From Lachnospiraceae bacterium KGMB03038 (GTDB taxonomy: Bacteria; Bacillota; Clostridia; Lachnospirales; Lachnospiraceae), in assembly GCA_007361935.1 (NCBI GenBank), contig CP041667.1:434001-498000 (forward strand): a stretch of 64,000 nt of DNA, read 5' to 3'. This document shows, in pieces, positions 1-8,501 of the stretch. Within the stretch, counting starts at the first letter, position 1, and every line of letters starts with the position of its first letter. The position numbers and the translations under genes are program-made. The notes under the pieces are model-generated. The model made no database searches, was not told the origin of the DNA, and worked only from the letters and a program-made list of their open reading frames with translations.

Positions 1-2
1 CA

Positions 3-1250
3 AAAGAGATTGCCGGTGAGAAATTTTACCGGATGGAACATGATGAATATGGCGATACTGTAGGCGGTATTATTTTAGATGCGGATGGGAAGCTGGTTGC
101 GGAGGACTTGGAGCATGGATTTGGTGCCGGTGCTATGAAAGCGGTCACGGAGTATTTGTATGAGAAAGTACCGGAACCGTTTATTAAGCAGTTTTATGTG
201 GTAAATGACACATATGGGGACAAAGCAGACCGGGAGTATCAGTATTTTGCCACACTAAAGGAAGCCCTGGAAACTTATCATGTTCATCCAAACCACTTAG
301 ACAAACAGCTCGGTATGGAAAGCCGGGAGCCTGTCACTTCTAGGATGCCCCTGATCTGCTGTAAAAACGGAATTGAGGAAGTAGAAGATATTGAAAAGGT
401 ATCTTTAAGTGGGAAGTGGATGAATCCGGAGGTGACAGATGCTGTGAACCGGGCCGTTTTTTATCTGGATAACCGGGATATGGAGGCGGTCTATTTCCTT
501 CCGGGAATGGAGCAGTATTTTTTTATCCAGTCTACAGATGGCGGGTATGATTATACCTTTTACGATGCGGATTACCGGGAGATTGACGGGGGTATCTATG
601 AAAATGAAGATGTTTCCGAGCAGGAAGCGATTGAAGATATCCTCTCCGGCGAAGCCGGCGGGAAGCCTGTCAATTACAAAGTAATGGAACTGGAAGGGTT
701 TTTAGATGAAGTGGAAAAGAGGCAGGAGATTGCCACGACGCAAAAAGAGGCGTCTATCTGTTTTTATGCTGCCGAGTGCATGGAGTTCCCGGTGCTGGGG
801 GAGTATTACGGCAATCTGACACTGGAGGAAGCCTTTCAGAAATACAAAGAAATCCCATCGGAACGGATAAACGGGATCAAAGGGATTGGTTTCCGGCTGG
901 AAGATGGAAGTATGTATGACGGGGATTATGAGCTTATGCGGGCAGGAGTGATCTCAAAAGATGCGATTGAACTGGTTCCCCACTATAAAGAGAGTCCATT
1001 GGTGCAGAAAGCCATGGCGGATCTGGAAGAAATGCTGATAAAGGAGAACCAGAAAGAAAATGAAGTGCAGCCAAAGCATGAGGCTGGCCGGGAAGAACAG
1101 GACAAACAGGCACAGAATGTACAGAGGCAGGAAGCAGAAAAACCTACCGGAGTGCGCCAGTCCGTTCTTGCGGCGCTCAGGGAACGTCAGGCAAAACAGA
1201 AAGCGGAAAAGAAAACCCAGGGACACAGGAAAGGAGAACCGGAGATATGA
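3..1250 (+). CDS. YodL/DUF4316-like conjugative-element protein (5' end outside window)
   Basis: The frame is open from base 3, so the gene begins left of the window; the ATG at 33 is internal. The first ~45 visible residues (GEKFYRMEHDEYGD, then a VVLDGDG-like stretch and HGF) match the part of the 284-residue protein at 1480 that reads GREFFLMEHTAYGA through HGFDE, so the two genes share a domain. Two further alpha/beta segments follow (about residues 55-220 and 245-335), then a highly charged Glu/Lys/Gln tail containing SVLAALRERQ. Proteins of this kind sit in the accessory region of Tn1549/CTn-like elements and their biochemical role is unknown. The stop overlaps the next start (ATGA), so the two are translationally coupled. 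Assignment to YodL/DUF4316-type large-polyvalent-protein domains is from memory of such elements and was not searched. Confidence 0.7.
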   Translation, partial: KEIAGEKFYRMEHDEYGDTVGGIILDADGKLVAEDLEHGFGAGAMKAVTEYLYEKVPEPFIKQFYVVNDTYGDKADREYQYFATLKEALETYHVHPNHLDKQLGMESREPVTSRMPLICCKNGIEEVEDIEKVSLSGKWMNPEVTDAVNRAVFYLDNRDMEAVYFLPGMEQYFFIQSTDGGYDYTFYDADYREIDGGIYENEDVSEQEAIEDILSGEAGGKPVNYKVMELEGFLDEVEKRQEIATTQKEASICFYAAECMEFPVLGEYYGNLTLEEAFQKYKEIPSERINGIKGIGFRLEDGSMYDGDYELMRAGVISKDAIELVPHYKESPLVQKAMADLEEMLIKENQKENEVQPKHEAGREEQDKQAQNVQRQEAEKPTGVRQSVLAALRERQAKQKAEKKTQGHRKGEPEI

Positions 1251-1480
1251 GAGTAAGATTTGAAGAAGATGAACGTTTTGTCATAGCAATGTTTAAAAAG
1301 AACTGCCGGACGGAAACCATGCAGGAGATTCGTAGGATACTTCCCTTTGTGAAAGAAGATACGGAGATGCTCACACTTGTAAACAGTACGCTAAAAAAGA
1401 TGGAGCAGCTAACAGATCAGGAATTTTCTGTAATGGATCTGGAAGAATACCGGCAGGAACTAGCGGAGGGAGAGGAATAG
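1247..1480 (+). CDS. TTRAP-family transposon-transfer assisting protein
   Basis: A 77-residue acidic protein beginning MRVRFEEDERFVIAMF, with EIRRILPFVKEDTEMLTLVNSTLKKM in the middle. This is the recognisable pattern of the TTRAP family, small proteins encoded in the transfer regions of clostridial and enterococcal conjugative transposons; their molecular role is not established. It starts inside the stop of the upstream gene and its own stop overlaps the GTG of the downstream YodL gene by one base, so the three genes form one coupled operon. No membrane segment or signal peptide is visible. Confidence 0.85.
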   Translation: MRVRFEEDERFVIAMFKKNCRTETMQEIRRILPFVKEDTEMLTLVNSTLKKMEQLTDQEFSVMDLEEYRQELAEGEE

Positions 1481-2334
1481 TGGAAGTCAATCAGTTTGCA
1501 TGGTATCAGCTAAAGACAACGCCGGAAAACCGCCTGATCCGGTTCCGCTGTTATAAGGAGCTGCAGGAGAAGAAAATCCCGGTGCGCCATGAGAATTATG
1601 GGCAGGTATATCTGGGGCGGATGAAAAACGGCGATACGCCCGCAAGCATCCGGAAACGTCTGGAAGAACATCCGCCCCGTTCCATAGCCTGCCATTCCCT
1701 TAGTGTCAGTGATGTGCTTGTCTTAAACAGCAATGGTGAGATTACCGCTTACTATGTGGATAAAGAGGGATTTATCGTGATTGCGGGCTTTCTCCGCCTG
1801 GGTTCTTCCGGTGCGCTGATCTCTTATGATACGATAGACTTCCATATCGAGGGAAAAGAGGGAAGCTGGCTTGCATACGACAGCATCATCATAGATGGCC
1901 GGGAATTTTTCCTGATGGAGCATACCGCATACGGGGCGCAGGCGGCAAATGTAGTCCTTGACGGGGACGGAAATCTGGTAGTGGACAATGTTTTCCATGG
2001 TTTTGATGAAACCGTCAAACAGCAGATCCGTGAGTATCTGCATCCGCAAAAGACGGAGCCTGCAGAGGTTAAACAAGATAAGCCGGTTTTGGAAAACTGG
2101 CAGAAAGCCTATGAAAACGGGGAATATCTGCGGAGCGCAGAGATTACAGAAGAACAGAATTATGATATGATCGACGGGCGCATGAACAATTTGCCATTGA
2201 AACCACGGAAGATCGGGGAGCGTATCTCTGTCCTGGATCGTCTCCATCTGAAGCAGGCGGAGATTGCCAGAAAGAGCGGGAAGCCTGTGCCGCAGATGGC
2301 GGCGGAAGAAGAAATGGAGCGGAGAAGAAAATAA
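1480..2334 (+). CDS. YodL domain protein
   Basis: 284 residues with a GTG start, preceded by GGAGGG about 10 bases upstream. Residues ~4-95 carry the YodL pattern (FAWYQLK..PENRLIRFR, YGQVYLGRM, HSLSVSDVLV, ITAYYVDKEGF). Residues ~120-190 repeat the domain found at the start of the upstream partial gene (GREFFLMEH, LDGDGNLVVDNVFHGF). The C-terminal part contains YDMIDGRMNNLP, a motif often seen near the end of such element proteins. Function is unknown; members are confined to conjugative elements. It is the last gene of the rightward accessory operon and converges on the relaxase across a terminator at 2333-2382. Confidence 0.8.
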   Translation: MEVNQFAWYQLKTTPENRLIRFRCYKELQEKKIPVRHENYGQVYLGRMKNGDTPASIRKRLEEHPPRSIACHSLSVSDVLVLNSNGEITAYYVDKEGFIVIAGFLRLGSSGALISYDTIDFHIEGKEGSWLAYDSIIIDGREFFLMEHTAYGAQAANVVLDGDGNLVVDNVFHGFDETVKQQIREYLHPQKTEPAEVKQDKPVLENWQKAYENGEYLRSAEITEEQNYDMIDGRMNNLPLKPRKIGERISVLDRLHLKQAEIARKSGKPVPQMAAEEEMERRRK

Positions 2335-2382
2335 AAAAGAGGAAGATGTTTTGCTCATGGGGGCAGGCATCTTCCTTTTTTT
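2333..2382. terminator. Bidirectional rho-independent terminator
   Basis: Inverted repeat GAGGAAGATG / CATCTTCC with an A-run before and a T-run after, so it works on both strands. It lies between the convergent YodL and relaxase genes. Confidence 0.85.
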
Positions 2383-2393
2383 AGGACACAAGG

Positions 2394-4019
2394 TCAGGAA
2401 CGTGCGTTATCTTTTTCCTGTTCATTCTGCCGGGAGCGGTCTTTCCCCAGGAAAGCTGCTAGGTTTGCCTGGACAGTATTCAACTCTTTTACATATTTCC
2501 GGAGATTCTGGTATGCGTCATACTGGCTGTTTTTCCGTGCAGTCAGTTTTTCCTTTTCTGCTTTCAGGAGCTTCATGGACGGCAGCTTTCCATCTTCCGA
2601 GTATCCTTTCAGTACCTTACGGGCAGTTTCATAAAGAGTGATTTCTGTCTGATGTTCCTGGCGGAACTTCTTCTTATTCCTGCTGTTAAGATACTGGCGG
2701 TATACAGATTTATTTGCCAGGTATTGTCCTGTATAATGGATCTGTTCATTCACCTGCCGCAATTTCTTTTCCGTAGAGCGGAGCGCTTTTCGCATATCGG
2801 CGGTCTGTGCCTGTGCTTCTGTAAATGCGTTTTTCAGATCATCTTCGGTGTCATATCCGTGCTCCTGGATATATGCGACAGTTTTTGCCATCTGCTGTAA
2901 ATTGGACAATCGGACTTTCCGGGCATAAGCAGAACTGGCCTGCGCTTTAGCGCAGCTTTGCAGGTCAACCACAAGCCGGAGATCGGATTTGATAAAGACG
3001 AAAGCGGGTAGATCATTCTGATCCGCAAAGGCAGAGCGCTCGTCGGATATGGCTGCTCCAGGCGGCAGGTGCTGCAGGCGTCTGGCATTTTTCTCCCAAA
3101 CTGACAGTAGATATTCCTTTTCATATCGTGTTCCCAGGCTTCGCCCTGTAATATATTTCCCACGCTCCGGATGGAGATAGCTGAATCGTCCACGGCTGAC
3201 CTTGAGGGAAATATGGTATTTTTCAGTGAGCAGCTTCTGAAATTCTTCCAGACTGTGAGCGGAAGCGGCAGATTCTTCAATGGCGCTGCGGAGGAAATCT
3301 TTCTGTGTTTCAAATTTTGTTTTGCGTGGGGTGATGCCGCCGGCAGTCATTTCCCGGTTCAACTTGTCCATTTTTTTCTGCCCTCTGCGCCGTGCGTGAT
3401 ATTCCCGGTCAGTTATTTTCTTTTCCGCAGGAGAGAGCAGATCAACCTGGTGGAGCTGTTCCCGATGGCACAGATCCATCACATCCTGTTTCAGATAGGA
3501 GAGGTAATCATTCGTGAGATGATGTTTAAAACCGGCACGGGAATCGCAGGGACGTTCCATGAAGTCCCGGCGTTCCACATCAAGTTTCCGCAGGCTGTTA
3601 ATTACAATATGTACATGGATGTTGCTGCTTCTGTTATGCCCGTCCGTATGAGTACAGACCAGAGCCTGATGACCGGGAAAATTTTTCCTGGCATACTCCA
3701 GGCCGAGCTGCTGCGCCCGCTCTCCGGTCAGCCCGCCTTCTTCCACATCTTTTGGATCAAAACTCAAAATGTAATGATGAGATTTGATTTCATCATAGGT
3801 CTGATTTTTACGGTACTGTGCGTTCAGTTCTTTACATTCCATATCAAAAGTAAAAGGATCACAGTTGATGCCGTCCAGGTAATATTCTTCACGGGGAATC
3901 AGCCTGCCATTCTCATCCAGGATCGGCTTCATGGTATCTTCATTATATTGAAACATCAGATAACGCTGTGCCTCCCCATAATCGGCATTTTTACTGGCGA
4001 TATGCTTCAGGATTGCCAT
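2394..4019 (-). CDS. MobA/VirD2-type relaxase (mobilisation nuclease)
   Basis: About 541 residues from the ATG at 4019, chosen because AAAGGAG lies 9 bases upstream; an upstream ATG at 4049 has no such site. It would nick oriT and stay covalently attached to the transferred strand during conjugation. The relaxase domain fills the N-terminal ~200 residues: HHYILSF at 81-87 and the metal-binding histidine motif HTDGHNRSSNIHVHIVIN at about 124-141. The C-terminal half is charged and coiled-coil-like and ends in a region resembling the remnant at 11217-11411. It overlaps the upstream MobC gene by 29 bases, as expected for relaxosome partners. Length and motifs suggest it is intact. Confidence 0.92.
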   Translation of the reverse strand: MAILKHIASKNADYGEAQRYLMFQYNEDTMKPILDENGRLIPREEYYLDGINCDPFTFDMECKELNAQYRKNQTYDEIKSHHYILSFDPKDVEEGGLTGERAQQLGLEYARKNFPGHQALVCTHTDGHNRSSNIHVHIVINSLRKLDVERRDFMERPCDSRAGFKHHLTNDYLSYLKQDVMDLCHREQLHQVDLLSPAEKKITDREYHARRRGQKKMDKLNREMTAGGITPRKTKFETQKDFLRSAIEESAASAHSLEEFQKLLTEKYHISLKVSRGRFSYLHPERGKYITGRSLGTRYEKEYLLSVWEKNARRLQHLPPGAAISDERSAFADQNDLPAFVFIKSDLRLVVDLQSCAKAQASSAYARKVRLSNLQQMAKTVAYIQEHGYDTEDDLKNAFTEAQAQTADMRKALRSTEKKLRQVNEQIHYTGQYLANKSVYRQYLNSRNKKKFRQEHQTEITLYETARKVLKGYSEDGKLPSMKLLKAEKEKLTARKNSQYDAYQNLRKYVKELNTVQANLAAFLGKDRSRQNEQEKDNARS

Positions 4020-4431
4020 GGAAGGAGTCTCCTTTCTGACCAGAAGCATCTCCCGGAGAGAGGGAGAGGAAGTCTCCTGTCATTTTCAAAACTTCGTACT
4101 TCATCTCATAAATATCAGAAATCCCCTGGTTAATTCTTGTTCGCATTTCCTGTGAATGGATACCGCCGCTGTTAAAGTGGCGGGCAATCTGATTTAGGTT
4201 ACTTCCGATCTTGCCAAACTCTGCGATCAGCTTTTTAAGTTCCGGCAGATCTGCCACAATCTCATATTTGATTTTCACCTGTTTCCCTGTGACTTGTTTC
4301 CGGATATACTCTGCGAGGGGAAGGCTTGCGGATTCTGCAAGGGATAAAAGGCGTTCATACTCTGTGTCCGTGAAACGGAGCATGACGGGGTGGGTGCGCC
4401 TCAGTTCCTTTTGTTTTCTCGGTCTAGCCAT
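3991..4431 (-). CDS. MobC-like relaxosome accessory protein
   Basis: 146 residues; a basic N-terminus (MARPRKQKELRR) is followed by a ribbon-helix-helix-like stretch (VMLRFTDTEYERLLSLAESASLPLAEYIRKQ) and the MobC signature IGSNLNQIARHFNSG at about residues 75-89. MobC proteins bind oriT and help the relaxase melt and nick it. The start has AAAGGA 5 bases upstream. The gene is first in a two-gene mobC-relaxase operon transcribed leftward, and the region just upstream (4440-4730) contains the dyads proposed here as oriT. Confidence 0.9.
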   Translation of the reverse strand: MARPRKQKELRRTHPVMLRFTDTEYERLLSLAESASLPLAEYIRKQVTGKQVKIKYEIVADLPELKKLIAEFGKIGSNLNQIARHFNSGGIHSQEMRTRINQGISDIYEMKYEVLKMTGDFLSLSPGDASGQKGDSFHGNPEAYRQ

Positions 4432-4946
4432 AAAATTCCTTTCTGCTAAAACTTGTATTCATACTATAAGCCGATTTAAAGAGCATAAAGAGAACGAAAT
4501 GAATATTTTTAAAATGATTTTTTTTCGTGATGGGAACCGATCACGCTGCGACTGTCTTTCACAGGAGCCGTAATAACACATTAAATAAATGCGCTGGAAC
4601 CGAGGGTATGGGGAGCGGAATCCCCATCAAGTTTGCCGGGTAAGCAAAAGCCAAGAAGTGGGTTTTGAGTTACGCAGGCGAAACTTGCTCTGAAAAAGTG
4701 TCCCCATCATAAAGCTGATTAGCGGAAGTTTATGGGAGGATTTATTTAATAAAACTTTTTGTGGCAGAAATAAAATGCCGTATAACTAAATTTAGAAAGT
4801 GCTAACAATGCTGTTGTGGATGCGAAAAGCGGAGGCATTGCTCGTAATTCCAGTAACAGTCTTTCTATTTAGGGAGACAGCGGCATTGTCTTTAATGGAT
4901 GTACCGTACAGTATACGGTAATGCCAGCTTACAGAAGGTTACTTAA
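4432..4946. other. Gene-poor stretch between mobC and the KTR remnant
   Basis: Apart from the mobC ribosome binding site and the candidate oriT there is no convincing gene here. Short open frames lack ribosome binding sites and family patterns. Bases 4740-4940 may be decayed element sequence, but no parent gene was identified. Confidence 0.5.
4560..4730. other. Candidate oriT region
   Basis: Non-coding DNA upstream of mobC with nested repeats. ATGGGGA (4608-4614) and TCCCCAT (4621-4627) form a perfect 7-bp hairpin with a 6-base loop. CAAGTTT (4628-4634) pairs with AAACTTG (4681-4687). TCCCCATCA recurs directly at 4621 and 4701. Position next to mobC/relaxase is typical for an origin of transfer. 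The nick site cannot be assigned by reading alone, so this is inference from position and structure. Confidence 0.45.
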
Positions 4947-5096
4947 ACTTTATGGATTTTATGTCCAGTCTGTGGCTGTAAAATCCGGTTAAAAATCCGG
5001 GAAGATACGGTTCTTGAAAATTTCCCACTATACTGTCTGAAATGCAAACATGAAACGCTGATAGCAGTACGTCAACTGAATATGTTCGTTATCTGA
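4947..5096 (+). pseudogene. Remnant of a cysteine-rich KTR-type small protein
   Basis: The frame reads WILCPVCGCKIR, then IREDTVLENFPLYC, LKCKHETLIAVRQLNM and a stop. This is the pattern of the cysteine-rich KTR proteins of Tn916/Tn1549-like elements (CPxCG, LYCxKCK). No start codon is available: an in-frame TAA lies at 4944, immediately before the conserved tryptophan region, and no ATG, GTG or TTG precedes the CPxC motif. I therefore call it a broken copy. Confidence 0.6.
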
Positions 5097-5130
5097 TCAT
5101 TGGCGAGGGCGAGAGCCTGACGCTGGATAA

Positions 5131-5487
5131 AGGGGAAAGCCAAAGAACGCCTGCTGTGCGGCACAGAAGATTCCTTATCTTGGCGTATTTCTGAACCGGC
5201 GTGGGAAAAAGCTGATCTTAAAGGTGGAACGCTGCCCGACTTGCGGCAGTATCTACCTGCCCTGTAAGGTCTATCAGAAACAGTGGGCGCAGCTAAAAGG
5301 CTATCATTTTATCCGCACCAAAACAGGGAAACCGACAGCGGAAATGTTGATCCTTAACCGTCCGCACACTGACCCGACCGCACCGGTACAGGAAAGCCGG
5401 TACACGCCGCCGGAATACAAGACACCGGCTTATCTGATCCGGGCGTTGAAATATCCCTGTCAGGGCGGGATGTGTTCTGGAAAATAG
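5131..5487 (+). pseudogene. Zinc-ribbon-like hypothetical protein, probably frameshifted remnant
   Basis: The open frame from 5131 reads AAQKIPYLGVFLNRRGKKLILKV, then CPTCGSIYLPC, GYHFIRTKTGKP, and ends PCQGGMCSGK. A GTG at 5224 would give an 87-residue protein but has no good ribosome binding site and would start in the middle of the conserved-looking segment. The reading just upstream in another frame (GEGESLTLDKG) fits as its N-terminal continuation, which suggests a frameshift near 5128. The family is not recognised. It lies between the KTR remnant and the ABC cassette promoter. Confidence 0.4.
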
Positions 5488-5537
5488 TATCTTCTCAATG
5501 ACCAATAGAAAAGGAATTAGTTTGCCTATGGTTTCTA

Positions 5538-5594
5538 TTGACATTTCGCAGGGAAAAGTATATATTATAATTAACCAATTAACCAAAAGGTTAA
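5538..5594 (+). promoter_or_regulatory. Promoter and palindromic operator of the ABC/Sdp cassette
   Basis: TTGACA (5538-5543), a 17-base spacer and TATATT (5561-5566) form a strong sigma-A-type promoter. Immediately downstream TTAACC (5579-5584), AAAA and GGTTAA (5589-5594) make a perfect palindrome. The half TTAACCAA also occurs directly before it at 5571. The position at +10 to +25 suits a repressor; the GntR or SdpR-like protein encoded downstream are candidates (inference). Confidence 0.65.
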
Positions 5595-5618
5595 AAGCTG
5601 TGAAAGGTGGTGGTTCCA

Positions 5619-6371
5619 GTGTTAGAAGTGTCCGGCTTGTCTTTTCATTATCAACCTCATGTTCCTGTGCTGACCGATCTTACTTTTTCTGTATTAGATG
5701 GAGAAATCGTTGGTCTGTTAGGAAAGAACGGGGTTGGGAAAACTACAACCTTAAAGCTGATATTAGGATTGTTACCGATTGAAAAAGGTTCTATCTGCCT
5801 TAGCAATTACTCACTGAATCTACATCCCATGCAATACAAGAAACAAATTAACTATGTCTCTGACAACCATGACATATACAACAATCTTACGGGAAAAGAA
5901 TATTTGAATTTCATAGCCGATATGTACGAAGTACCTTCTGAAACAAGAGATAAAATTTATACTCCGCTGATAAAAGCGTTTCAGGTTGAAAAATATCTGA
6001 ACAGCCCTATTAAAAAATTATCTCATGGAACAAAGCAGAAAATTGCTATTATAGCTTCGTTGGTTAATGATCCCCTGCTTTGGGTATTAGATGAACCGAT
6101 GACTGGACTGGATGTAGAAGCTGTTCAGGTATTAAAGGAATTGATTAAATCCAGAACGGCTTATGGGAAATCTGTTCTGTTCTCATCTCACATATTGGAA
6201 ATTTGTGAAAATTTGTGTGATAAAATTGTTATTATGCAAGCTGGAACAATTAAGAAAACAATCGAGCTTCGAGATAACCCTTCCGATACTTCTTTGGAGG
6301 ATATTTATATGGAGGTGGTTAATGATGTACCGATGGACAAAGATTTTTCAATTAAGCAAAACAATAAGTAA
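5619..6371 (+). CDS. ABC transporter ATP-binding protein
   Basis: About 250 residues. The GTG at 5619 is preferred (AAAGGTGG 6-8 bases upstream) over the GTG at 5607, which overlaps that site. Walker A is GKNGVGKTT (about 35-43), the signature is the degenerate LSHGTKQK near 130, and Walker B is LLWVLDEPMTGLD. The fold is the ABC-2 export type (CcmA/BcrA-like). The gene overlaps the following permease by ~50 bases, making a classic ATPase-permease pair. Substrate is unknown, but linkage to SdpI/SdpR-like genes suggests peptide export or self-protection. The DNA is visibly more AT-rich than the chromosomal part of the window, suggesting a separate origin. Confidence 0.85.
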   Translation: MLEVSGLSFHYQPHVPVLTDLTFSVLDGEIVGLLGKNGVGKTTTLKLILGLLPIEKGSICLSNYSLNLHPMQYKKQINYVSDNHDIYNNLTGKEYLNFIADMYEVPSETRDKIYTPLIKAFQVEKYLNSPIKKLSHGTKQKIAIIASLVNDPLLWVLDEPMTGLDVEAVQVLKELIKSRTAYGKSVLFSSHILEICENLCDKIVIMQAGTIKKTIELRDNPSDTSLEDIYMEVVNDVPMDKDFSIKQNNK

Positions 6372-7917
6372 GATCAATTTCAGCTTTTTGAACTTCCGGT
6401 ATAAATTGAAAGAACGCCCCGATACTTACTTTATCGTGCTGACTTGCTTTATTTTAAGTATTGTAGGTGTGTTCTATTATTACTATTTTCAAATGCTTGG
6501 CCAACTTTATGCTGGACTATCCGAGCTTGGGTTGGAGGCTTTGTTTTTACGGCTTGTACTGTTTGCGGTAGCGATGATACTCTCGGTAGTGAGCGCCTTC
6601 CTACTGATAAATATTTTTTGCTTTTCAAAGGATATAGAACGCTTGCAATTATTTCCATTAAGGCCCTGCGACATTTTCACCGGTAAGTACATTACAGTGA
6701 TCTTGTTTTGCTACGGAATTGAAATTTTACTGCTGTTTCCCATGTGTATAATTCAAATGCAATACATGAGAGAATTTTCTGTGATCATCACATATATCTC
6801 TGCGGCAGCGATACTCCCTCATATTGTTGTGTTCCCTCTGGCGGTTCTTGTCACACTTTGCTTGAAAATTGCCATGCTTCTTAAACGTATGAGAACAATT
6901 CTGGTAGTCACAGGAATAGCGGTGTATTTCGCAGGCGGTGTAATCAGAGTTCTATTATCAAACGGGCAAATCGGCGTAGAACAAGACTTGCTGAACTGGG
7001 ATAATGATTTTATTGTACCATTCCCGTTCTATAATCAGTATGTCAGCTTTCATCCCGGATTAAAGCTGTTCTGCATTATACTTGTGGCTGTATTCATTGC
7101 CGGATATTACTATTTGAGTAATTTTGTGATTGGAAAGAATTATGCCATTTATGATAAAGAGGGGCGGACTCGCTTAAAGGCAGTGAAATACAATTCATCG
7201 TCAAAGCTGAGAAGCTATCTTAAGAAAGAGTATCAAACTTTTTTCCGTAATCCGGCGTATGTTATAAATGGATTGTTTGGAATTTTTATTACACCATTTT
7301 TATTGCCTCTGTCTTTTCGGATCAGCGCAACCGCAGAGAGCATAGAACAAATAAGAGCCTTAGTATCAGCACCGGAATTTTCCTTTTATGCAGTATTGTT
7401 TGCGCTTGCGGTAATTGTACTTACGTCCGCAATCAATGTAGTGGCTTCAAGCAGTTTTTCCAGAGAGGGGGCAAGTTTTTGGATAACGAAAATCATTCCT
7501 TATTCATTAAAGTGGCAGGCGTTTGTGAAAGCCCTATTTTCTACAAGTATCTCAATTATGGGAATTATCATAAATTGCTTAATATTCAAGGTTTATTTTA
7601 ATTATGGTTTTATACAGATAGGAATAATCGCTTTCGTTGGCATATTATTTGCAACGTTATGGAACTTGATCGGAGTATTTATAGACATGAAACGTCCAAA
7701 ATTAGACTGGACGAATGAAACAGAAGCGATCAAACAAAATGTTAATGTGGTTTTGTCCATTTTACTTTGTATCGCAATTTCAATAGGGTATTTCTTTGCG
7801 GTAGCAAAAATGCTTCAGAAAGGATTCGCTGCCGGAGGCATTATAACCTTTCTATCATGCAGTGTAAGTGTTCTAATTTTACTTATGTGTATAGGAATTA
7901 CATCTAATCAAGAGTAA
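6322..7917 (+). CDS. ABC transporter permease, 12-TM-like
   Basis: About 531 residues from the tandem ATGs at 6322/6325, behind GGAGGTGG at 6311-6318; the longer open frame from 6163 lies inside the ATPase gene and is rejected. The protein is very hydrophobic with paired membrane segments at roughly residues 35-60, 80-110, 125-145, 160-190, 200-225 and 255-280, a polar break carrying KEYQTFFRNP near 300, and further segments to the C-terminus. This matches large permeases that pair with CcmA-like ATPases. Substrate cannot be read from sequence. It is translationally coupled to the ATPase. Confidence 0.8.
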   Translation: MMYRWTKIFQLSKTISKINFSFLNFRYKLKERPDTYFIVLTCFILSIVGVFYYYYFQMLGQLYAGLSELGLEALFLRLVLFAVAMILSVVSAFLLINIFCFSKDIERLQLFPLRPCDIFTGKYITVILFCYGIEILLLFPMCIIQMQYMREFSVIITYISAAAILPHIVVFPLAVLVTLCLKIAMLLKRMRTILVVTGIAVYFAGGVIRVLLSNGQIGVEQDLLNWDNDFIVPFPFYNQYVSFHPGLKLFCIILVAVFIAGYYYLSNFVIGKNYAIYDKEGRTRLKAVKYNSSSKLRSYLKKEYQTFFRNPAYVINGLFGIFITPFLLPLSFRISATAESIEQIRALVSAPEFSFYAVLFALAVIVLTSAINVVASSSFSREGASFWITKIIPYSLKWQAFVKALFSTSISIMGIIINCLIFKVYFNYGFIQIGIIAFVGILFATLWNLIGVFIDMKRPKLDWTNETEAIKQNVNVVLSILLCIAISIGYFFAVAKMLQKGFAAGGIITFLSCSVSVLILLMCIGITSNQE

Positions 7918-7961
7918 TTACCTTTCAAAATATGTTAGACAATTAAAAGGAGGAAGAAACT

Positions 7962-8168
7962 ATGAGTAAAAAGAATTTGATCCCCGCGGTGTTATTGATT
8001 GGAACCTTTGTCATATTGTTTGTGGCAACATTTTTCCTTCCAGACAAGATACCGTTTCATTTCGATGTAAATGGTGAAGCTGGCTGGTATGCGAGTAAGT
8101 ATTTTATCCTGCTGCTTACACCTGTTCCGTATTTGATCTATCATCAATTTACACACAAGAAAAAATGA
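7962..8168 (+). CDS. Small DUF1648-like membrane protein
   Basis: 68 residues preceded by AAGGAGGAAGAAACT. One membrane segment (LIPAVLLIGTFVILFVATFFL) is followed by PDKIPFHFDVNGEAGWYASKYF, the DUF1648 signature found at the N-terminus of SdpI-like proteins, then a second hydrophobic stretch. It ends right after the domain (HKKK), whereas many family members are longer, so it may be a natural short form or a truncated copy. It lies 44 bases after the permease and just before the SdpR-like regulator. Confidence 0.7.
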   Translation: MSKKNLIPAVLLIGTFVILFVATFFLPDKIPFHFDVNGEAGWYASKYFILLLTPVPYLIYHQFTHKKK

Positions 8169-8201
8169 ATACAGTATTATGTAGAAAGGAGCTTAGTTTA
8201 G

Positions 8202-8501
8202 ATGACCACTGTATTCAAAGCACTATCTGATGATACCAGACGACAAATCCTGAAGTTACTTGCAAACGGTGATATGACAGCAAAAGAAATTTCTGAAAAT
8301 TTTACCATTTCAAAGCCTGCCATATCAAAACATCTTGATATTTTGAAAGAAGCAAGATTAGTGACAAGTGAACGAACAGGAATGTCCGTTACTTATTCTC
8401 TTAATGCTTCGGTATTGCAAACAACTTTAGGCGCTTTTTTGGAGTTTTTTGATACAAACAAAGCGACAGGAAAAGAGGGAAACGAAAATGAAACTATATA
8501 A
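8202..8501 (+). CDS. ArsR/SdpR-family transcriptional repressor
   Basis: 99 residues. The winged helix starts at residue 3 (VFKALSDDTRRQILKLLANGDMTAKEI), with a recognition helix near TISKPAISKHLDILKEARLV and a wing at RTGMSVTYSL. There are no metal-binding cysteines, as in the SdpR autorepressor branch of the ArsR family. In Bacillus subtilis SdpR is held at the membrane by SdpI when the killing peptide SdpC is present. Here the adjacent gene is SdpI-like and overlaps by 14 bases, so a similar sequestration circuit is a reasonable inference. The ribosome binding site is AAAGGAG 13 bases upstream. Confidence 0.88.
   Translation: MTTVFKALSDDTRRQILKLLANGDMTAKEISENFTISKPAISKHLDILKEARLVTSERTGMSVTYSLNASVLQTTLGAFLEFFDTNKATGKEGNENETI

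Noticed and set aside
3171..4133. A 320-codon open frame on the plus strand antisense to the relaxase
   Set aside because: The minus-strand frame has clear relaxase and MobC motifs; the antisense frame has no family pattern or ribosome binding site.
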